64,000 bases of DNA from Massilia aquatica (GCF_011682045.1 NZ_VVIW01000027.1:1-64000), one strand, 5' to 3'. Counted from the first letter of the stretch, positions 31,165 through 41,687 are shown. Numbers and translations: made by a program. Notes: a model not told the origin generated them from the letters alone.

Positions 31165-31803
31165 ATGAAACTGATCAAACAACTTATCGCCCTCGCGACC
31201 GTAGCTGTCGCCACCAGCGCCACTGCTGCCGCCCCTGCCGAAGCACCGGACGCGCTCGTCAAACGCATCAGCGCCGACGTCATCGACACCGCCAAGGCCG
31301 ACAAGGACATCCAGGCCGGCAACCAGAAAAAGGTCATGGACCTGGTCGAAAGCAAGATCTTGCCGCACGTTGACTTCATGCGCATGACCCAGCTGGCCGC
31401 CGGCCGCGCCTGGCGCGATGCCTCGCCCGAGCAGCAAAAGCAGCTCTCGAACGAGTTCCGCACCCTGCTGATCTTCACCTACTCGGGCGCGCTGTCGCAG
31501 ATCAAGAATGAAACCGTCGAGTTCAAGCCGCTGCGCGCCGCGCCGGAAGACAAGGAAGTCGAAGTGCGTTCGCAAGTGAACGTCGCCCGCGGCGAGCCTG
31601 TGACCCTGAACTATCGCCTGGCGCAATCCCCGACCGGCTGGAAGATTTTCGACATCAACGTGCTGGGCGCGTGGCTGGTGGAAACCTACAAAGGCACCTT
31701 CGCATCGGAAATCAACAAGTCCGGCATCGATGGCCTGATCAAGACCCTGGCCGAGCGCAACAAGAAGCTGGCCGCCAAGCCGCTGGCCAAGCCGCTTAAA
31801 TAA
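31165..31803 (+). CDS. mlaC: Mla periplasmic phospholipid-binding protein
   Basis: 212 aa with signal peptide (MKLIKQLIALATVAVATSAT). The MlaC/Ttg2D fold is shown by VDFMRMTQLAAGRAWRDASP, LLIFTYSGAL and YRLAQSPTGWKIFDINVLGA. It ferries phospholipid across the periplasm between MlaA and the MlaFEDB complex. Confidence 0.95.
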   Translation: MKLIKQLIALATVAVATSATAAAPAEAPDALVKRISADVIDTAKADKDIQAGNQKKVMDLVESKILPHVDFMRMTQLAAGRAWRDASPEQQKQLSNEFRTLLIFTYSGALSQIKNETVEFKPLRAAPEDKEVEVRSQVNVARGEPVTLNYRLAQSPTGWKIFDINVLGAWLVETYKGTFASEINKSGIDGLIKTLAERNKKLAAKPLAKPLK

Positions 31804-31816
31804 TAGGGCTGAAACC

Positions 31817-32113
31817 GTGGTTCAAACCAACAAGCTCGAGAACATCGATACCCTGACCGTGCACAACGCCAAGGCGGCACTGGTCCAGGGTTACGATGCG
31901 ATCAAGGCGGGCCAGACCGTGTTCGATTTCGGCTCCGTCAAGGTGGCCGATTCGTCCGCGGTCGCGGTCCTGCTCGCCTGGCAGCGCGCCGCGCGCAGCG
32001 CCGGCGTGGTGCTGTCCTATGTCAATCTTCCGGACAGCCTGAAAAGCCTGGCCGCGCTGTACGGCGTCGATGCCTTCCTGGTGGACACTCCCGCCAACCT
32101 GCAGCACCATTGA
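31817..32113 (+). CDS. mlaB: Mla STAS-domain protein
   Basis: 98 aa, GTG start 13 bp after mlaC. STAS domain: VFDFGSVKVADSSAVAVLLAW includes the conserved Asp-Ser-Ser element, and VNLPDSLKSLAALYGV is typical. It stabilises and regulates the MlaF ATPase from the cytoplasm. Last gene of the Mla set. Confidence 0.92.
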   Translation: MVQTNKLENIDTLTVHNAKAALVQGYDAIKAGQTVFDFGSVKVADSSAVAVLLAWQRAARSAGVVLSYVNLPDSLKSLAALYGVDAFLVDTPANLQHH

Positions 32114-32123
32114 TCCTGCCTTT

Positions 32124-32145
32124 GGAGAGGCGCATTCGCCTCTCC
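32124..32145 (+). terminator. Hairpin after mlaB
   Basis: Perfect 9-bp stem GGAGAGGCG-catt-CGCCTCTCC 10 bp after the mlaB stop. No T tract, so it may be a partial or Rho-assisted terminator, or a stability hairpin for the mla transcript. Confidence 0.45.
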
Positions 32146-32172
32146 ACTCCCCCTGCCTGTAACCCTGGGCAA

Positions 32173-32200
32173 CTCTGTTTCTCCCGATTTCCCCTATAAT
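32173..32200 (+). promoter_or_regulatory. Predicted promoter for the ABC-2 / ibaG / murA / his genes
   Basis: Consensus -10 TATAAT at 32195-32200, 63 bp before the ABC ATPase start. The best -35 candidate, CTCTGT at 32173-32178 with a 16-bp spacer, is weak. Together with the hairpin at 32124 it suggests a new transcription unit here. Confidence 0.4.
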
Positions 32201-32263
32201 TGACGGCTCACCCCGCAATGTCTCTGCATGCTGTATAGACATTTGCTCACCCAAAAAAGACGC

Positions 32264-33193
32264 ATGACAGCGATTCAAATTACCAACGTCGAGAAAAGCT
32301 ACAAGGCCCTCAAAGCCTTGGGTGGCGTCTCCCTGACGATTGAAGAAGGCGAGTTCTTCGGCCTGCTCGGCCCGAACGGTGCCGGCAAGACCACCCTGAT
32401 CTCCACCATCGCCGGCCTGATCCGCCCCGATGCGGGTACGGTCGCCATTCACGGCCACGATGTCGTCACCGATTTCCGCGAAGCGCGCAAGAAGCTCGGC
32501 GTGGTGCCGCAGGAACTGGTGTTCGATCCCTTCTTCACGGTGCGCGAAACCCTGCGCCTGCAATCGGGCTACTTCGGCCTGAAAAACAACGACAAGTGGA
32601 TCGACGAGGTCATGGGCAACCTGGACCTGACCAACAAGGCCGATGTGAACATGCGCGCACTCTCTGGCGGCATGAAGCGGCGCGTGCTGGTGGCCCAGGC
32701 GCTGGTCCACAAGCCGCCCGTGATCGTGCTCGACGAGCCGACCGCCGGCGTCGACGTCGAACTGCGCCAGACGCTGTGGAAGTTCATCTCGCGCCTGAAC
32801 CGCGAAGGCCACACGGTGGTGCTGACCACCCACTACCTGGAAGAAGCGCAAGCGATGTGCCAGCGCGTGGCCATGCTCAAGGGCGGCAAGGTGGTCGCGC
32901 TCGACACCATGTCGGCCCTGATCCGCCGCATCTCGGGTTCGCAATTGATCGTGCACCTGGCCAGCGGCGTGCTGCCGGAAGACCTGCGCCATCTGGTGTC
33001 GCACGACGAACGGGATAACGGTAACGGCAATGGCGGCGGCATGAAGTACAGCCTGCGCGTGAACGAATACGGCGAAGTCGAACAGATCCTGGCGCGCCTG
33101 CGCGAATCCGGCGCCGTCATCGACGAAATGCAGTTGCAGCAGGCCGACCTGGAAGACATCTTCCTGCAGATTATGGACAAGGGCACGCTATGA
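32264..33193 (+). CDS. ABC-2 exporter, ATP-binding protein (YadG-like)
   Basis: 309 aa from the ATG at 32264. Walker A GPNGAGKTT (36-44), signature ALSGGMKRRVLVAQAL, Walker B VIVLDEPTAGVD, His switch in LTTHYLEEA. The C-terminal ~80 aa (after ISGSQLIVHL) is the usual accessory region of this drug/polysaccharide exporter group; here it has a Gly/Asn insert. Substrate unknown. Its stop overlaps the permease start by 4 bp. Confidence 0.93.
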   Translation: MTAIQITNVEKSYKALKALGGVSLTIEEGEFFGLLGPNGAGKTTLISTIAGLIRPDAGTVAIHGHDVVTDFREARKKLGVVPQELVFDPFFTVRETLRLQSGYFGLKNNDKWIDEVMGNLDLTNKADVNMRALSGGMKRRVLVAQALVHKPPVIVLDEPTAGVDVELRQTLWKFISRLNREGHTVVLTTHYLEEAQAMCQRVAMLKGGKVVALDTMSALIRRISGSQLIVHLASGVLPEDLRHLVSHDERDNGNGNGGGMKYSLRVNEYGEVEQILARLRESGAVIDEMQLQQADLEDIFLQIMDKGTL

Positions 33194-33954
33194 ACATGTT
33201 TTCGGTGGGCTTCCAGACCCTGCTCTACAAGGAAATGCTGCGCTTCTGGAAGGTAGCCACGCAAACCGTGCTCGCGCCTGTGCTCACGGCCATGCTGTAC
33301 CTGCTGATCTTCGGCCATGTGCTCGAAGGTCACGTCAACGTGCGCGGCGTGAACTACACCGCCTTCCTGATTCCCGGCCTGGTGATGATGAGCGTGTTGC
33401 AGAATGCCTTCGCCAATTCCTCGTCCTCGCTGATCCAGTCCAAGATCACCGGTAACCTGGTGTTCATCCTGCTGCCGCCGCTGTCGCACTGGGAGATTTT
33501 GTCGGCCTACGTGCTCGCCTCCGTGGTGCGCGGCCTGACCGTCGGCGCCGGCGTGTTCATCGCCACCGTGTGGTTCGCCAAGCTGTCGTTTTCCGCGCCG
33601 CTGTGGATCCTGGCCTTCGCGCTGCTCGGCGCCGCCATTCTCGGCACCATGGGGGTCATCGCCGGCATCTGGGCCGAAAAATTCGACCAGCTGGCCGCGT
33701 TCCAGAACTTTTTGATCATGCCCGCCACGTTCCTCTCCGGCGTGTTCTACTCGATTCACTCGCTGCCGCCATTCTGGCTCACCGTGTCGCATTTCAATCC
33801 GTTTTTCTACATGATCGACGGCTTCCGTCACGGTTTCTTCGGCCAGTCCGACGTCTCGCCGTGGACCAGTCTTGCGATCGTGTCGGCCTTTTTCGCGGTA
33901 CTCGCGGGTATCGCCATCAACCTGCTCAAGCGCGGCTACAACCTGCGCCACTAA
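33190..33954 (+). CDS. ABC-2 type permease (YadH-like)
   Basis: 254 aa, ABC-2 permease fold with six hydrophobic segments. FNPFFYMIDGFRHGFFG near the C-terminus and GVNYTAFLIPGLVMMSVLQN are characteristic of the YadH/NodJ group. Pairs with the ATPase just upstream (ATGA overlap). A place beside mla and murA is conserved in many betaproteobacteria and suggests an envelope role, by inference. Confidence 0.93.
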   Translation: MNMFSVGFQTLLYKEMLRFWKVATQTVLAPVLTAMLYLLIFGHVLEGHVNVRGVNYTAFLIPGLVMMSVLQNAFANSSSSLIQSKITGNLVFILLPPLSHWEILSAYVLASVVRGLTVGAGVFIATVWFAKLSFSAPLWILAFALLGAAILGTMGVIAGIWAEKFDQLAAFQNFLIMPATFLSGVFYSIHSLPPFWLTVSHFNPFFYMIDGFRHGFFGQSDVSPWTSLAIVSAFFAVLAGIAINLLKRGYNLRH

Positions 33955-33969
33955 TCAGAGGAACCTATC

Positions 33970-34206
33970 GTGGCTACCACACCAGAACTTATTCACGGCT
34001 ACATCAGCGCCGGTCTCGAATGCACCCACCTCGAAGTGGACGGCGACGGCCAGCACTTCACCGCCGTCATCGTCTCGCCGGCGTTCGCCGGCAAGCGCCC
34101 GATCCAGCGCCACCAGATCGTCTACGCTGTGCTGGGCGAGCGCATGCGCGAAGAAATCCACGCGCTGTCGATGAAAACGCTCACCCCCGAAGAATACCAA
34201 GGTTAA
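33970..34206 (+). CDS. ibaG: BolA-family protein IbaG
   Basis: 78 aa, GTG start. Compact BolA fold: [20 protein letters not shown], then [18 protein letters not shown] with the conserved His, and [13 protein letters not shown]. IbaG proteins bind [2Fe-2S] with monothiol glutaredoxin (grxD is at 7174). Encoded 13 bp before murA, as in E. coli. Confidence 0.93.
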   Translation: MATTPELIHGYISAGLECTHLEVDGDGQHFTAVIVSPAFAGKRPIQRHQIVYAVLGERMREEIHALSMKTLTPEEYQG

Positions 34207-34219
34207 AAGGATAATAAGC

Positions 34220-35470
34220 ATGGACAAGCTCCAAGTGGTCGGAGGCAAACGCCTCGAAGGGGAAATCGTCATTTCGGGCGCCAAGAACGCGGCCCTGCCG
34301 ATCCTGTGCGCCGGTCTGCTCACCTCGGGCGACCTTGAACTGTCGAACGTGCCGCGCCTGCACGACGTCAAGACCATCCTCAAGCTGCTGGCCCAGACCG
34401 GCCTGAAGGTGAGCCAGGACGACGAGCGCGTGACCCTCAACGGCAGCGCCATCACCACCCTGGAGGCGCCCTATGAACTGGTCAAGACCATGCGCGCCTC
34501 GATCCTGGTGCTCGGCCCCTTGCTGGCGCGCTTCGGCGAAGCCAAGGTCTCGCTGCCGGGCGGCTGCGCCATCGGTTCGCGTCCGGTCGACCAGCACATC
34601 AAGGGCTTGCAGGCGCTCGGCGCCGAGATCACCATCGAAGGCGGCTACATCTACGCCAAGTGCAAGAAGCTCAAGGGCGCGCGCATCCGCACCGACATGA
34701 TCACCGTCACCGGCACCGAAAACCTGCTGATGGCGGCGACCCTGGCCGAAGGCGAAACGATCCTGGAAAACGCCGCGCGCGAGCCGGAAGTGACCGACCT
34801 GGCCAACCTGCTGGTGGCCATGGGCGCCAAAATTGAAGGCATCGGCACCGACCGCCTGGTGATCCAGGGCGTGGCTGAACTGCACGGCGCAAAGCACGCG
34901 GTGATTTCCGACCGCATCGAAGCGGCCACCTTCCTGTGCGCCGTTGCGGCCACCGGCGGCGACATCCTGCTCAAGAACACCCGCACCGACTACTTCGATG
35001 TGGCGCTCGACAAGCTGCGCGAAATCGGCCTGGTCATGACCATGGGTCCCGATTCGATCCGCGCCCAGATGGGCGGCCGTCCGAAGCCGGTCTCGTTCCG
35101 CACCACCGAATACCCGGGTTTTCCGACCGACATGCAGGCCCAGTTCATGGCGGTAAACACCATCGCCTCCGGCAGCAGCCGCATCACCGAGACGATTTTC
35201 GAAAACCGCTTCATGCACGTGCAGGAGATGAACCGCCTGGGCGCGGCGATCCAGACCGAGGGCAACACCGCCCACGTCAAGGGTGTCGACAAGCTGGTGG
35301 GCGCGCCCGTGATGGCGACCGACTTGCGCGCCTCGGCCTCGCTGGTGATCGCCGCCATGGCCGCGCAAGGCACCACCATTATCGACCGCATCTATCACCT
35401 CGACCGCGGCTACGACCGCATGGAAGTGAAGCTGTCGGCGGTGGGTGCCGATATCGTCCGCATCAAGTAA
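34220..35470 (+). CDS. murA: UDP-N-acetylglucosamine 1-carboxyvinyltransferase
   Basis: 416 aa. First committed step of peptidoglycan synthesis: transfers enolpyruvate from PEP to UDP-GlcNAc in the cytoplasm. The active-site Cys116 in [15 protein letters not shown] is present, so fosfomycin sensitivity is expected at target level. [14 protein letters not shown] and the end [15 protein letters not shown] are typical. Directly upstream of hisG. Confidence 0.97.
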   Translation: MDKLQVVGGKRLEGEIVISGAKNAALPILCAGLLTSGDLELSNVPRLHDVKTILKLLAQTGLKVSQDDERVTLNGSAITTLEAPYELVKTMRASILVLGPLLARFGEAKVSLPGGCAIGSRPVDQHIKGLQALGAEITIEGGYIYAKCKKLKGARIRTDMITVTGTENLLMAATLAEGETILENAAREPEVTDLANLLVAMGAKIEGIGTDRLVIQGVAELHGAKHAVISDRIEAATFLCAVAATGGDILLKNTRTDYFDVALDKLREIGLVMTMGPDSIRAQMGGRPKPVSFRTTEYPGFPTDMQAQFMAVNTIASGSSRITETIFENRFMHVQEMNRLGAAIQTEGNTAHVKGVDKLVGAPVMATDLRASASLVIAAMAAQGTTIIDRIYHLDRGYDRMEVKLSAVGADIVRIK

Positions 35471-35490
35471 AGAAGCCAGAGAAAACATCA

Positions 35491-36165
35491 ATGAGCACAT
35501 TCAGTAACCCGGCCAACTCCCAGCTGATCCTGGCACTGTCGAAAGGCCGCATCTTCGACGACACCATGCCCCTCTTGGCGTCGGCCGGCATCACCGTCAC
35601 CGAAAACCCGGAGACCTCGCGCAAGCTGATTTTGGCGACCAACGATCCGAACGTGCGCGTCATCATCGTGCGCGCGTCCGACGTGCCGACCTACGTGCAG
35701 TACGGCGCCGCCGATTTCGGCGTGGCCGGCAAGGACGTGCTGCTGGAACACGGCGGGGAAGGGCTGTACCAGCCGATCGACCTGAACATCGCCAAATGCC
35801 GCATGTCGGTCGCCGTGAACGCCGGCTTCGACTACGACAAGGCGGTGCGCCAGGGGGCGCGCCTGCGCGTGGCCACCAAGTTCGTCCAGACCGCGCGCGA
35901 GCACTTCGCCGCCAAGGGCGTGCACGTCGATTTGATCAAGCTGTATGGTTCGATGGAACTGGCGCCCCTGGTCGGCCTGTCGGACGCGATCGTCGACGTG
36001 GTCTCCACCGGCAGCACCCTGCGCGCCAACAACCTGGTCGAAGTCGAAGAGATCATGGACATCTCCTCGCGCCTGGTGGTGAACCAGGCCGCGCTCAAAC
36101 TCAAGCGCAAGCGCCTGCAACCGATTCTCGACGCCTTCGAACGCGCCTCGCGCCTGAACAACTAA
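35491..36165 (+). CDS. hisG: ATP phosphoribosyltransferase, short form
   Basis: 224 aa from the ATG at 35491. First step of histidine synthesis (ATP + PRPP to phosphoribosyl-ATP). Lacks the C-terminal regulatory domain, so it is the short HisG that needs HisZ for activity and feedback control; hisZ is not in this window. Conserved [23 protein letters not shown] and [14 protein letters not shown]. 20 bp after murA with no histidine leader peptide, so no classical attenuator is visible. Confidence 0.96.
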   Translation: MSTFSNPANSQLILALSKGRIFDDTMPLLASAGITVTENPETSRKLILATNDPNVRVIIVRASDVPTYVQYGAADFGVAGKDVLLEHGGEGLYQPIDLNIAKCRMSVAVNAGFDYDKAVRQGARLRVATKFVQTAREHFAAKGVHVDLIKLYGSMELAPLVGLSDAIVDVVSTGSTLRANNLVEVEEIMDISSRLVVNQAALKLKRKRLQPILDAFERASRLNN

Positions 36166-36185
36166 AGCTTTTAGAAACGACTATC

Positions 36186-37508
36186 ATGACCATCCAGATC
36201 CGCCACCTCGATTCGGCCCAGCCGGACTTCAAGCAACGCCTCGATACCCTGCTGGCCTTCGAAGCGTCCACCGATGAAGCGATTGAAAAATCGGTGGCGG
36301 CGATCCTGCATGACGTCAAACATCGCGGCGACGCCGCCGTCCTCGAGTACACCAACAAATTCGACCGCATTCCCGCTAGCCCGACCAGCATGGCCGCCTT
36401 CGACGTGCCGCAAACCGAATTGCAGGCGGCGCTCGATGCGCTGCCGGCCGCCCAGCGCGCGGCGCTGGAAACGGCGGCCGAACGGATTCGCGTGTTCCAC
36501 GAACGGCAAAAAGAAGAACTGCGCGGCTTCACCTACACCGAGCCCGATGGCACGCTGCTGGGCCAGAAGATCACCCCGCTCGACCGCGTGGGTATCTACG
36601 TCCCCGGCGGAAAAGCGGCCTATCCGTCGTCGGTGCTGATGAACGCCGTCCCTGCCAAGGTGGCCGGCGTGCTTGATATCATCATGGTGGTGCCGACCCC
36701 GGACGGCGTGAAGAACCAGATGGTGCTGGCCGCCGCCGCGATTGCCGGCGTGACCCGCGTGATCACCATCGGCGGCGCCCAGGCTGTCGGCGCGCTGGCC
36801 TACGGCACCGCCACCATCGCCCCGGTCGACAAGATCGTCGGCCCCGGCAACGCCTACGTGGCTGCGGCCAAGCGGCGCGTGTTCGGCACGGTCGGCATCG
36901 ACATGATCGCCGGGCCGTCCGAAATCCTGGTGCTGTGCGACGGCACCACCGACCCGGACTGGGTCGCGATGGACCTGTTCTCGCAGGCCGAGCACGACGA
37001 ACTGGCGCAGGCCATCATGCTGTGCCCGGACGCCGACTACATTGCGAAGGTCGAAGCGAGCATCCACAAGCTGCTGCCGACCATGCCGCGCGCGGACACC
37101 ATCCGCACCTCGATGACCGACCGCGGCGCGCTGGTCAAGGTGCGCGACATGCAGGAAGCGTGCGACATCGCCAACGCCATCGCCGCCGAGCACCTGGAAA
37201 TTTCGGCGGAAGATCCGCAGCAGTGGGCCGACAAGATCCGCCACGCCGGCGCCATGTTCCTCGGGCGTTTTTCGTCCGAGTCGCTGGGCGACTACTGCTG
37301 CGGCCCGAACCACGTGCTGCCGACCTCGCGCACCGCGCGCTTCTCGTCGCCGCTGGGCGTGTACGACTTCCAGAAGCGTTCCTCCGTCATTTTCGTCAGC
37401 GAAGCCGGTGCGCAAACGCTGGGCAGAATCGCGGCCGAACTGGCCTACGGCGAAGGCTTGCAGGCGCACGCCCGCAGCGCCGAACTGCGATTGCGACCGG
37501 CGGCATGA
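36186..37508 (+). CDS. hisD: Histidinol dehydrogenase
   Basis: 440 aa from the ATG at 36186. Zn enzyme oxidising histidinol to histidine in two NAD-dependent steps, the last of the pathway. Conserved [49 protein letters not shown] and [17 protein letters not shown]. Its stop overlaps the start of a DNA methyltransferase gene by 4 bp. Confidence 0.97.
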   Translation: MTIQIRHLDSAQPDFKQRLDTLLAFEASTDEAIEKSVAAILHDVKHRGDAAVLEYTNKFDRIPASPTSMAAFDVPQTELQAALDALPAAQRAALETAAERIRVFHERQKEELRGFTYTEPDGTLLGQKITPLDRVGIYVPGGKAAYPSSVLMNAVPAKVAGVLDIIMVVPTPDGVKNQMVLAAAAIAGVTRVITIGGAQAVGALAYGTATIAPVDKIVGPGNAYVAAAKRRVFGTVGIDMIAGPSEILVLCDGTTDPDWVAMDLFSQAEHDELAQAIMLCPDADYIAKVEASIHKLLPTMPRADTIRTSMTDRGALVKVRDMQEACDIANAIAAEHLEISAEDPQQWADKIRHAGAMFLGRFSSESLGDYCCGPNHVLPTSRTARFSSPLGVYDFQKRSSVIFVSEAGAQTLGRIAAELAYGEGLQAHARSAELRLRPAA

Positions 37509-38344
37509 GCGACTGGCTCAATCAGGTATTTTGCGAGGATGCGCTGAGTGGACTTGCGCGCATCCCGGATGGTTCCATCGACCTGATTCTGACCGACCCG
37601 CCGTATAACCTGGGCAAGGACTACGGCAACGACTCCGACCAGCAAAGCGTGGCCGCTTACCTGGCCTGGACCGAGCAATGGATTTCCAGGGCGCTGCCCA
37701 AGCTCAAGCCTAACGGCAGCCTGTACATTTTTTTGACGTGGCGCTTTTCGCCCGAGATTTTCGTCATGCTCAAGCAGCGCATGACGATGATGAACGAAAT
37801 TATCTGGGACCGCCGGGTACCGTCGATGGGCGGCAGCGTACGCAGTTTCAGTTCGGTGCACGACACCATCGGCTTTTTTGTGAACCGCAAGGACTACTAC
37901 TTCGATCTGGACGCCGTGCGCATTCCCTACGACGCGGCCACCAAGAAGGCCCGGTCGCGTTCGATTTTCGTCGGCGCCAAGTGGCTGGAAGTGGGCTACA
38001 ACCCGAAGGATCTGTGGAGCGTGTCGCGCCTGCACAAGGAACACCCGGAGCGGGCCGACCACCCGACCCAGAAGCCCCTCGAGATCATCGAGCGCATGGT
38101 CAAGGCTTCCTGCCCGCCGGACGGCGTGGTGATGGACCTGTTCATGGGCAGCGGCACCACGGCCATGGCGGCCAAGCGCTGTGGGCGCAATTTTGTCGGC
38201 TTCGAGCTCAATGCCGCCTACTGCGAGATTATTGCAGCGCGCCTGGCCTCGCCGCCGGAGCAGGAAATGGTCAAGAAGCGTAAACCATCCAAAAAGACCG
38301 CGAAGGCAGAAGAACCATCCACCTTAAGGAGCAAAGCAGCATGA
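37505..38344 (+). CDS. DNA methyltransferase (DPPY type, beta class) within the his operon
   Basis: 279 aa. Catalytic motif [13 protein letters not shown] (DPPY at 31-34) comes before the AdoMet-binding motif DLFMGSGTT (211-219), so it is a beta-class N6-adenine (or N4-cytosine) methyltransferase; DPPY favours adenine. [14 protein letters not shown], the usual element before motif I, is present. The C-terminal 25 aa are Lys-rich. It overlaps hisD (ATGA, 37505) and hisC (ATGA, 38341) by 4 bp each, so it is translated as part of the his operon. No restriction gene is nearby: an orphan enzyme. Recognition sequence unknown. Confidence 0.93.
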   Translation: MSDWLNQVFCEDALSGLARIPDGSIDLILTDPPYNLGKDYGNDSDQQSVAAYLAWTEQWISRALPKLKPNGSLYIFLTWRFSPEIFVMLKQRMTMMNEIIWDRRVPSMGGSVRSFSSVHDTIGFFVNRKDYYFDLDAVRIPYDAATKKARSRSIFVGAKWLEVGYNPKDLWSVSRLHKEHPERADHPTQKPLEIIERMVKASCPPDGVVMDLFMGSGTTAMAAKRCGRNFVGFELNAAYCEIIAARLASPPEQEMVKKRKPSKKTAKAEEPSTLRSKAA

Positions 38345-39435
38345 GTTTCATCGACACGCTGATCGCCAACACGATCCGTCCCGAGGTCCAGGCCGACCAT
38401 GCCTACGTCGTCGCCGACGCCGACGGCTTCATCAAACTCGACGCGATGGAAAATCCCTACTCGCTGCCTGCCCACCTGCGCGAAGAACTGGGCCAGCGCC
38501 TGACCGCCGCGGTCCTGAACCGCTATCCTCTGCCAAGCAACGCCACGCTCAAACAGAAGATCTGCACGCGTCTGGGCGTCCCGGGCGGTTACGACGTCAT
38601 TCTCGGCAACGGCTCCGATGAACTGATCTCGATCATGGCCACCGCCGTCTCGGGCGGCGCGCGCCACCCGGTGATCCTGGCGCCGACGCCCGGCTTCGTG
38701 ATGTTTTCGCGTTCGGCCATGCTGGCCGGCGCCCGATTCGTGGGCGTGCCGCTGCGCGCCGACATGACGCTCGACAAAGCGGCCATGCTCGCCAACATCG
38801 CCGAGCACAAGCCGGCGCTGGTGTTCCTGGCCTACCCGAACAACCCGACCGGCAACCTGTTCGACCCGGACGAGATGGTCGAGATCATCCGCGCCGTCGG
38901 CGAGTCCGGCATCGTCGTCGTCGACGAAGCCTATGGTCCGTTCGCGCGCACCTCCTTCATGGAGCGCCTGCCCGAGTTCGAGAACATGGTCGTCATGCGC
39001 ACCGTCTCGAAACTGGGCCTGGCCGGCATCCGCCTCGGCTACATGGCCGCCGCCCCCAAGCTGCTGGCGCAGTTCGAAAAGGTGCGCCCGCCGTACAACA
39101 TCAATGTGCTGACCCAGACCGCCGCCGAATTCGCGCTCGATCATATCGAGGTGTTGAACGACCAGGCCACCCTGCTGATCGACGCGCGCGAGAAAATGGC
39201 GGCCGACCTGGCTGCGCTGCCCGGCGTGACCGTGTTCCCGTCGGCCGCCAACTTCCTGCTGGTGCGCCTGCCGGACGCCGACGCCACCGTCGCACGGCTC
39301 GATGCGGCCAAGGTACTGATCAAAAATGTGAGTAAAATGAACGGATTGGGCGGATGCATCCGCGTGACCGTGAGTACACCTGAAGAAAATGCTGTTTTCC
39401 TCGATGCCGTCAAGGCATCGCTGACTTCGCACTAA
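38341..39435 (+). CDS. hisC: Histidinol-phosphate aminotransferase
   Basis: 364 aa. PLP enzyme; conserved [36 protein letters not shown] and the PLP lysine in [15 protein letters not shown]. Transfers an amino group from glutamate to imidazole acetol phosphate. Coupled to the methyltransferase by a 4-bp overlap. Confidence 0.96.
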   Translation: MSFIDTLIANTIRPEVQADHAYVVADADGFIKLDAMENPYSLPAHLREELGQRLTAAVLNRYPLPSNATLKQKICTRLGVPGGYDVILGNGSDELISIMATAVSGGARHPVILAPTPGFVMFSRSAMLAGARFVGVPLRADMTLDKAAMLANIAEHKPALVFLAYPNNPTGNLFDPDEMVEIIRAVGESGIVVVDEAYGPFARTSFMERLPEFENMVVMRTVSKLGLAGIRLGYMAAAPKLLAQFEKVRPPYNINVLTQTAAEFALDHIEVLNDQATLLIDAREKMAADLAALPGVTVFPSAANFLLVRLPDADATVARLDAAKVLIKNVSKMNGLGGCIRVTVSTPEENAVFLDAVKASLTSH

Positions 39436-39447
39436 CCGAGCCTCCCC

Positions 39448-40059
39448 ATGACCATCGCAGACCTCAGCGCAGACCGCACCGCAAGCATCACGCGCAACAC
39501 CAATGAAACGCAAATCCGCGTCGCCATCAACCTCGATGGCACCGGCCAGCAAAAGCTGAACACGGGCGTGCCTTTTCTGGACCACATGCTCGACCAGATC
39601 GCGCGCCACGGCCTGATCGACCTCGATATCGCGTGCGTGGGCGACCTGCATATCGACGCCCACCACACGGTGGAAGACACCGGCATCACGCTCGGCATGG
39701 CGGTGGCCAAGGCGATCGGCGACAAGAAGGGTATCCGCCGCTATGGCCACGCCTACGTGCCGCTGGACGAAGCGCTCTCGCGCGTGGTGCTCGATTTTTC
39801 GGGCCGTCCGGGCCTGGAAATGCACGTGCCCTGGAAGCGTTCGATGATCGGCAGTTTCGACGTCGACCTGGCGCATGAGTTCTTCCAGGGTTTTGTGAAT
39901 CACGCGCTGGTGTCGCTGCACATCGATAACCTGCGCGGCGAGAACGCGCACCATCAGTGCGAAACCGTGTTCAAGGCCTTTGGGCGCGCGCTGCGCATGG
40001 CGGCCGAACGCGATGCCCGTTCGGCTGGCACGATCCCGTCGACCAAGGGTAGTTTGTAA
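39448..40059 (+). CDS. hisB: Imidazoleglycerol-phosphate dehydratase
   Basis: 203 aa, monofunctional dehydratase (no phosphatase domain, unlike E. coli HisB). Mn-binding motifs [22 protein letters not shown] and [15 protein letters not shown] are all present. Ends before the hairpin repeat at 40072. Confidence 0.96.
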   Translation: MTIADLSADRTASITRNTNETQIRVAINLDGTGQQKLNTGVPFLDHMLDQIARHGLIDLDIACVGDLHIDAHHTVEDTGITLGMAVAKAIGDKKGIRRYGHAYVPLDEALSRVVLDFSGRPGLEMHVPWKRSMIGSFDVDLAHEFFQGFVNHALVSLHIDNLRGENAHHQCETVFKAFGRALRMAAERDARSAGTIPSTKGSL

Positions 40060-40071
40060 TCGTCATTTTCC

Positions 40072-40166
40072 CCGTCGTTCCCGCGCCAAGGCGGCACTCG
40101 GCGCGAACCCATAGCACCGACGATTCGCCAACGTGCTATGGATCCCCGCCTTCGCGGGGACGACGG
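40072..40166. repeat. Paired-hairpin dispersed repeat, copy D, inside the his operon
   Basis: Fourth copy, filling most of the 147-bp gap between hisB and hisH. The left arm is the long form (CCCGCGCCAAGGCGGCACTC), the right arm the short form ending CGCGGGGACGACGG, with CATAGCAC paired to GTGCTATG. It breaks an otherwise tight operon and could act as a processing or attenuation point. Confidence 0.85.
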
Positions 40167-40206
40167 TAGAAAGCGCGTCTGTCTCCGATTAAGAACCTGA
40201 ATTGCT

Positions 40207-40845
40207 ATGAATAAAATTGTTGTGGTCGACTACGGCATGGGCAACCTGCGTTCGGTGGCGCAAGCCCTGCGCGCCGTCGCTCCTGAAGCCGACGTTCTCA
40301 TCTCCGGCGATGCGGCCGATATCGATTCGGCCGACCGGATCGTCCTGCCCGGCCAGGGCGCCATGCGCGACTGCATGGCCAGCCTGCGCCAGTCCGGCGT
40401 CGAGGAAGCCCTGCTGCGCGCCGCCAGGAGCCGTCCCGTGATGGGCGTGTGCGTCGGCGAGCAAATGCTGTTCGACGTGAGCGAAGAGGGCGACACCCCG
40501 GGTCTTGCCCTGTTGCCCGGCAAAGTGGTGCGCTTCCGGCTCGACGGCCGCCTGCAGCCGGACGGCTCGCGCTTCAAGGTGCCGCAGATGGGCTGGAACC
40601 GCGTCAGACAAGTGCGCCAGCATCCGCTGTGGCAGGGTATCCTCGACGATAGCTACTTCTATTTCGTGCACAGCTACTATGTCCAGCCCGACGACGCCAG
40701 CCTCACCGCCGGCGAAACCGATTACGGCGCGCCGTTCTGTTGCGCCGTCGCCCGCGATAATATTTTCGCGACCCAGTTCCACCCGGAGAAAAGCGCCGGT
40801 GCGGGCCTGCAGCTGTACAAGAACTTCGTCCACTGGAATCCCTGA
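40207..40845 (+). CDS. hisH: Imidazole glycerol phosphate synthase, glutaminase subunit
   Basis: 212 aa class I glutamine amidotransferase. Nucleophile Cys82 in [11 protein letters not shown], with His and Glu in TQFHPEKS (about 192 and 194). Feeds ammonia to HisF. First gene after the repeat gap. Confidence 0.96.
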   Translation: MNKIVVVDYGMGNLRSVAQALRAVAPEADVLISGDAADIDSADRIVLPGQGAMRDCMASLRQSGVEEALLRAARSRPVMGVCVGEQMLFDVSEEGDTPGLALLPGKVVRFRLDGRLQPDGSRFKVPQMGWNRVRQVRQHPLWQGILDDSYFYFVHSYYVQPDDASLTAGETDYGAPFCCAVARDNIFATQFHPEKSAGAGLQLYKNFVHWNP

Positions 40846-40894
40846 TTGTCATCCGGTCATCCAATCATCCAACCCAACTAAGCGACTACCGATC

Positions 40895-41671
40895 ATGCTG
40901 CTCATTCCTGCCATCGACCTCAAAGACGGTCACTGCGTTCGCCTCAAACAGGGCGATATGGAACTTGCCACCGTCTTCTCCGAAGACCCCGCCGAAATGG
41001 CGCTGCACTGGCTCAAGCAGGGCGCGCGCCGCCTGCACCTGGTGGACCTGAACGGCGCCTTCGCCGGCAAGCCGAAAAACGAAGCCGCCGTCAAATCGAT
41101 CCTGCAGGTGGTGCAGGAGTTCGCCGTCGATCACGATATCGACGAGATCCCCGTCCAGCTGGGCGGCGGCATCCGCGATCTCGACACCATCGAGCGCTAT
41201 CTCGACGACGGCATCACCTACATCATCGTCGGCACCGCCGCCGTGAAAAACCCCGGCTTCCTGCACGACGCCTGCGGCGCCTTCCCGGGCCACATCATCG
41301 TCGGCCTGGACGCCAAGGATGGCAAGGTCGCAACCGACGGCTGGAGCAAGATGAGCGGCCACGAAGTGATCGACCTGGCCACCAAGTTCGAAGCCTACGG
41401 CGTCGAATCGATCATCTACACCGACATCGGCCGCGACGGCATGATGGGCGGGATTAACATCGAAGCGACCGTCAAGCTGGCCCAGGCCGTGAGGATTCCC
41501 ATCATCGCTTCCGGCGGCCTGCACAACCTGGGCGACGTCGAGGCGCTGTGCGCGGTTCAGGAAGAGGGCATCGAAGGCGTCATCTGCGGCCGTTCGATCT
41601 ACGAGGGCACGATCAACCTGGGCCAAGCCCAGGCGCGCGCCGACGAACTTACCGAAGGCGACCCGGCGTAA
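40895..41671 (+). CDS. hisA: ProFAR isomerase
   Basis: 258 aa from the ATG at 40895. TIM barrel isomerase with the catalytic Asp in [13 protein letters not shown] and the second Asp in [26 protein letters not shown] and [13 protein letters not shown] bind phosphate. Confidence 0.96.
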   Translation: MLLIPAIDLKDGHCVRLKQGDMELATVFSEDPAEMALHWLKQGARRLHLVDLNGAFAGKPKNEAAVKSILQVVQEFAVDHDIDEIPVQLGGGIRDLDTIERYLDDGITYIIVGTAAVKNPGFLHDACGAFPGHIIVGLDAKDGKVATDGWSKMSGHEVIDLATKFEAYGVESIIYTDIGRDGMMGGINIEATVKLAQAVRIPIIASGGLHNLGDVEALCAVQEEGIEGVICGRSIYEGTINLGQAQARADELTEGDPA

Positions 41672-41687
41672 GCCGGAAGAACACACC

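Noticed and set aside
35471-35490. Histidine attenuator before hisG
   Set aside because: Only 20 bp separate murA and hisG, with no leader peptide or run of His codons.
37505-38344. Methyltransferase as part of a restriction-modification or DISARM-like system with the SNF2 genes
   Set aside because: The SNF2 genes are more than 17 kb away on either side, no nuclease is present, and core genes lie between.
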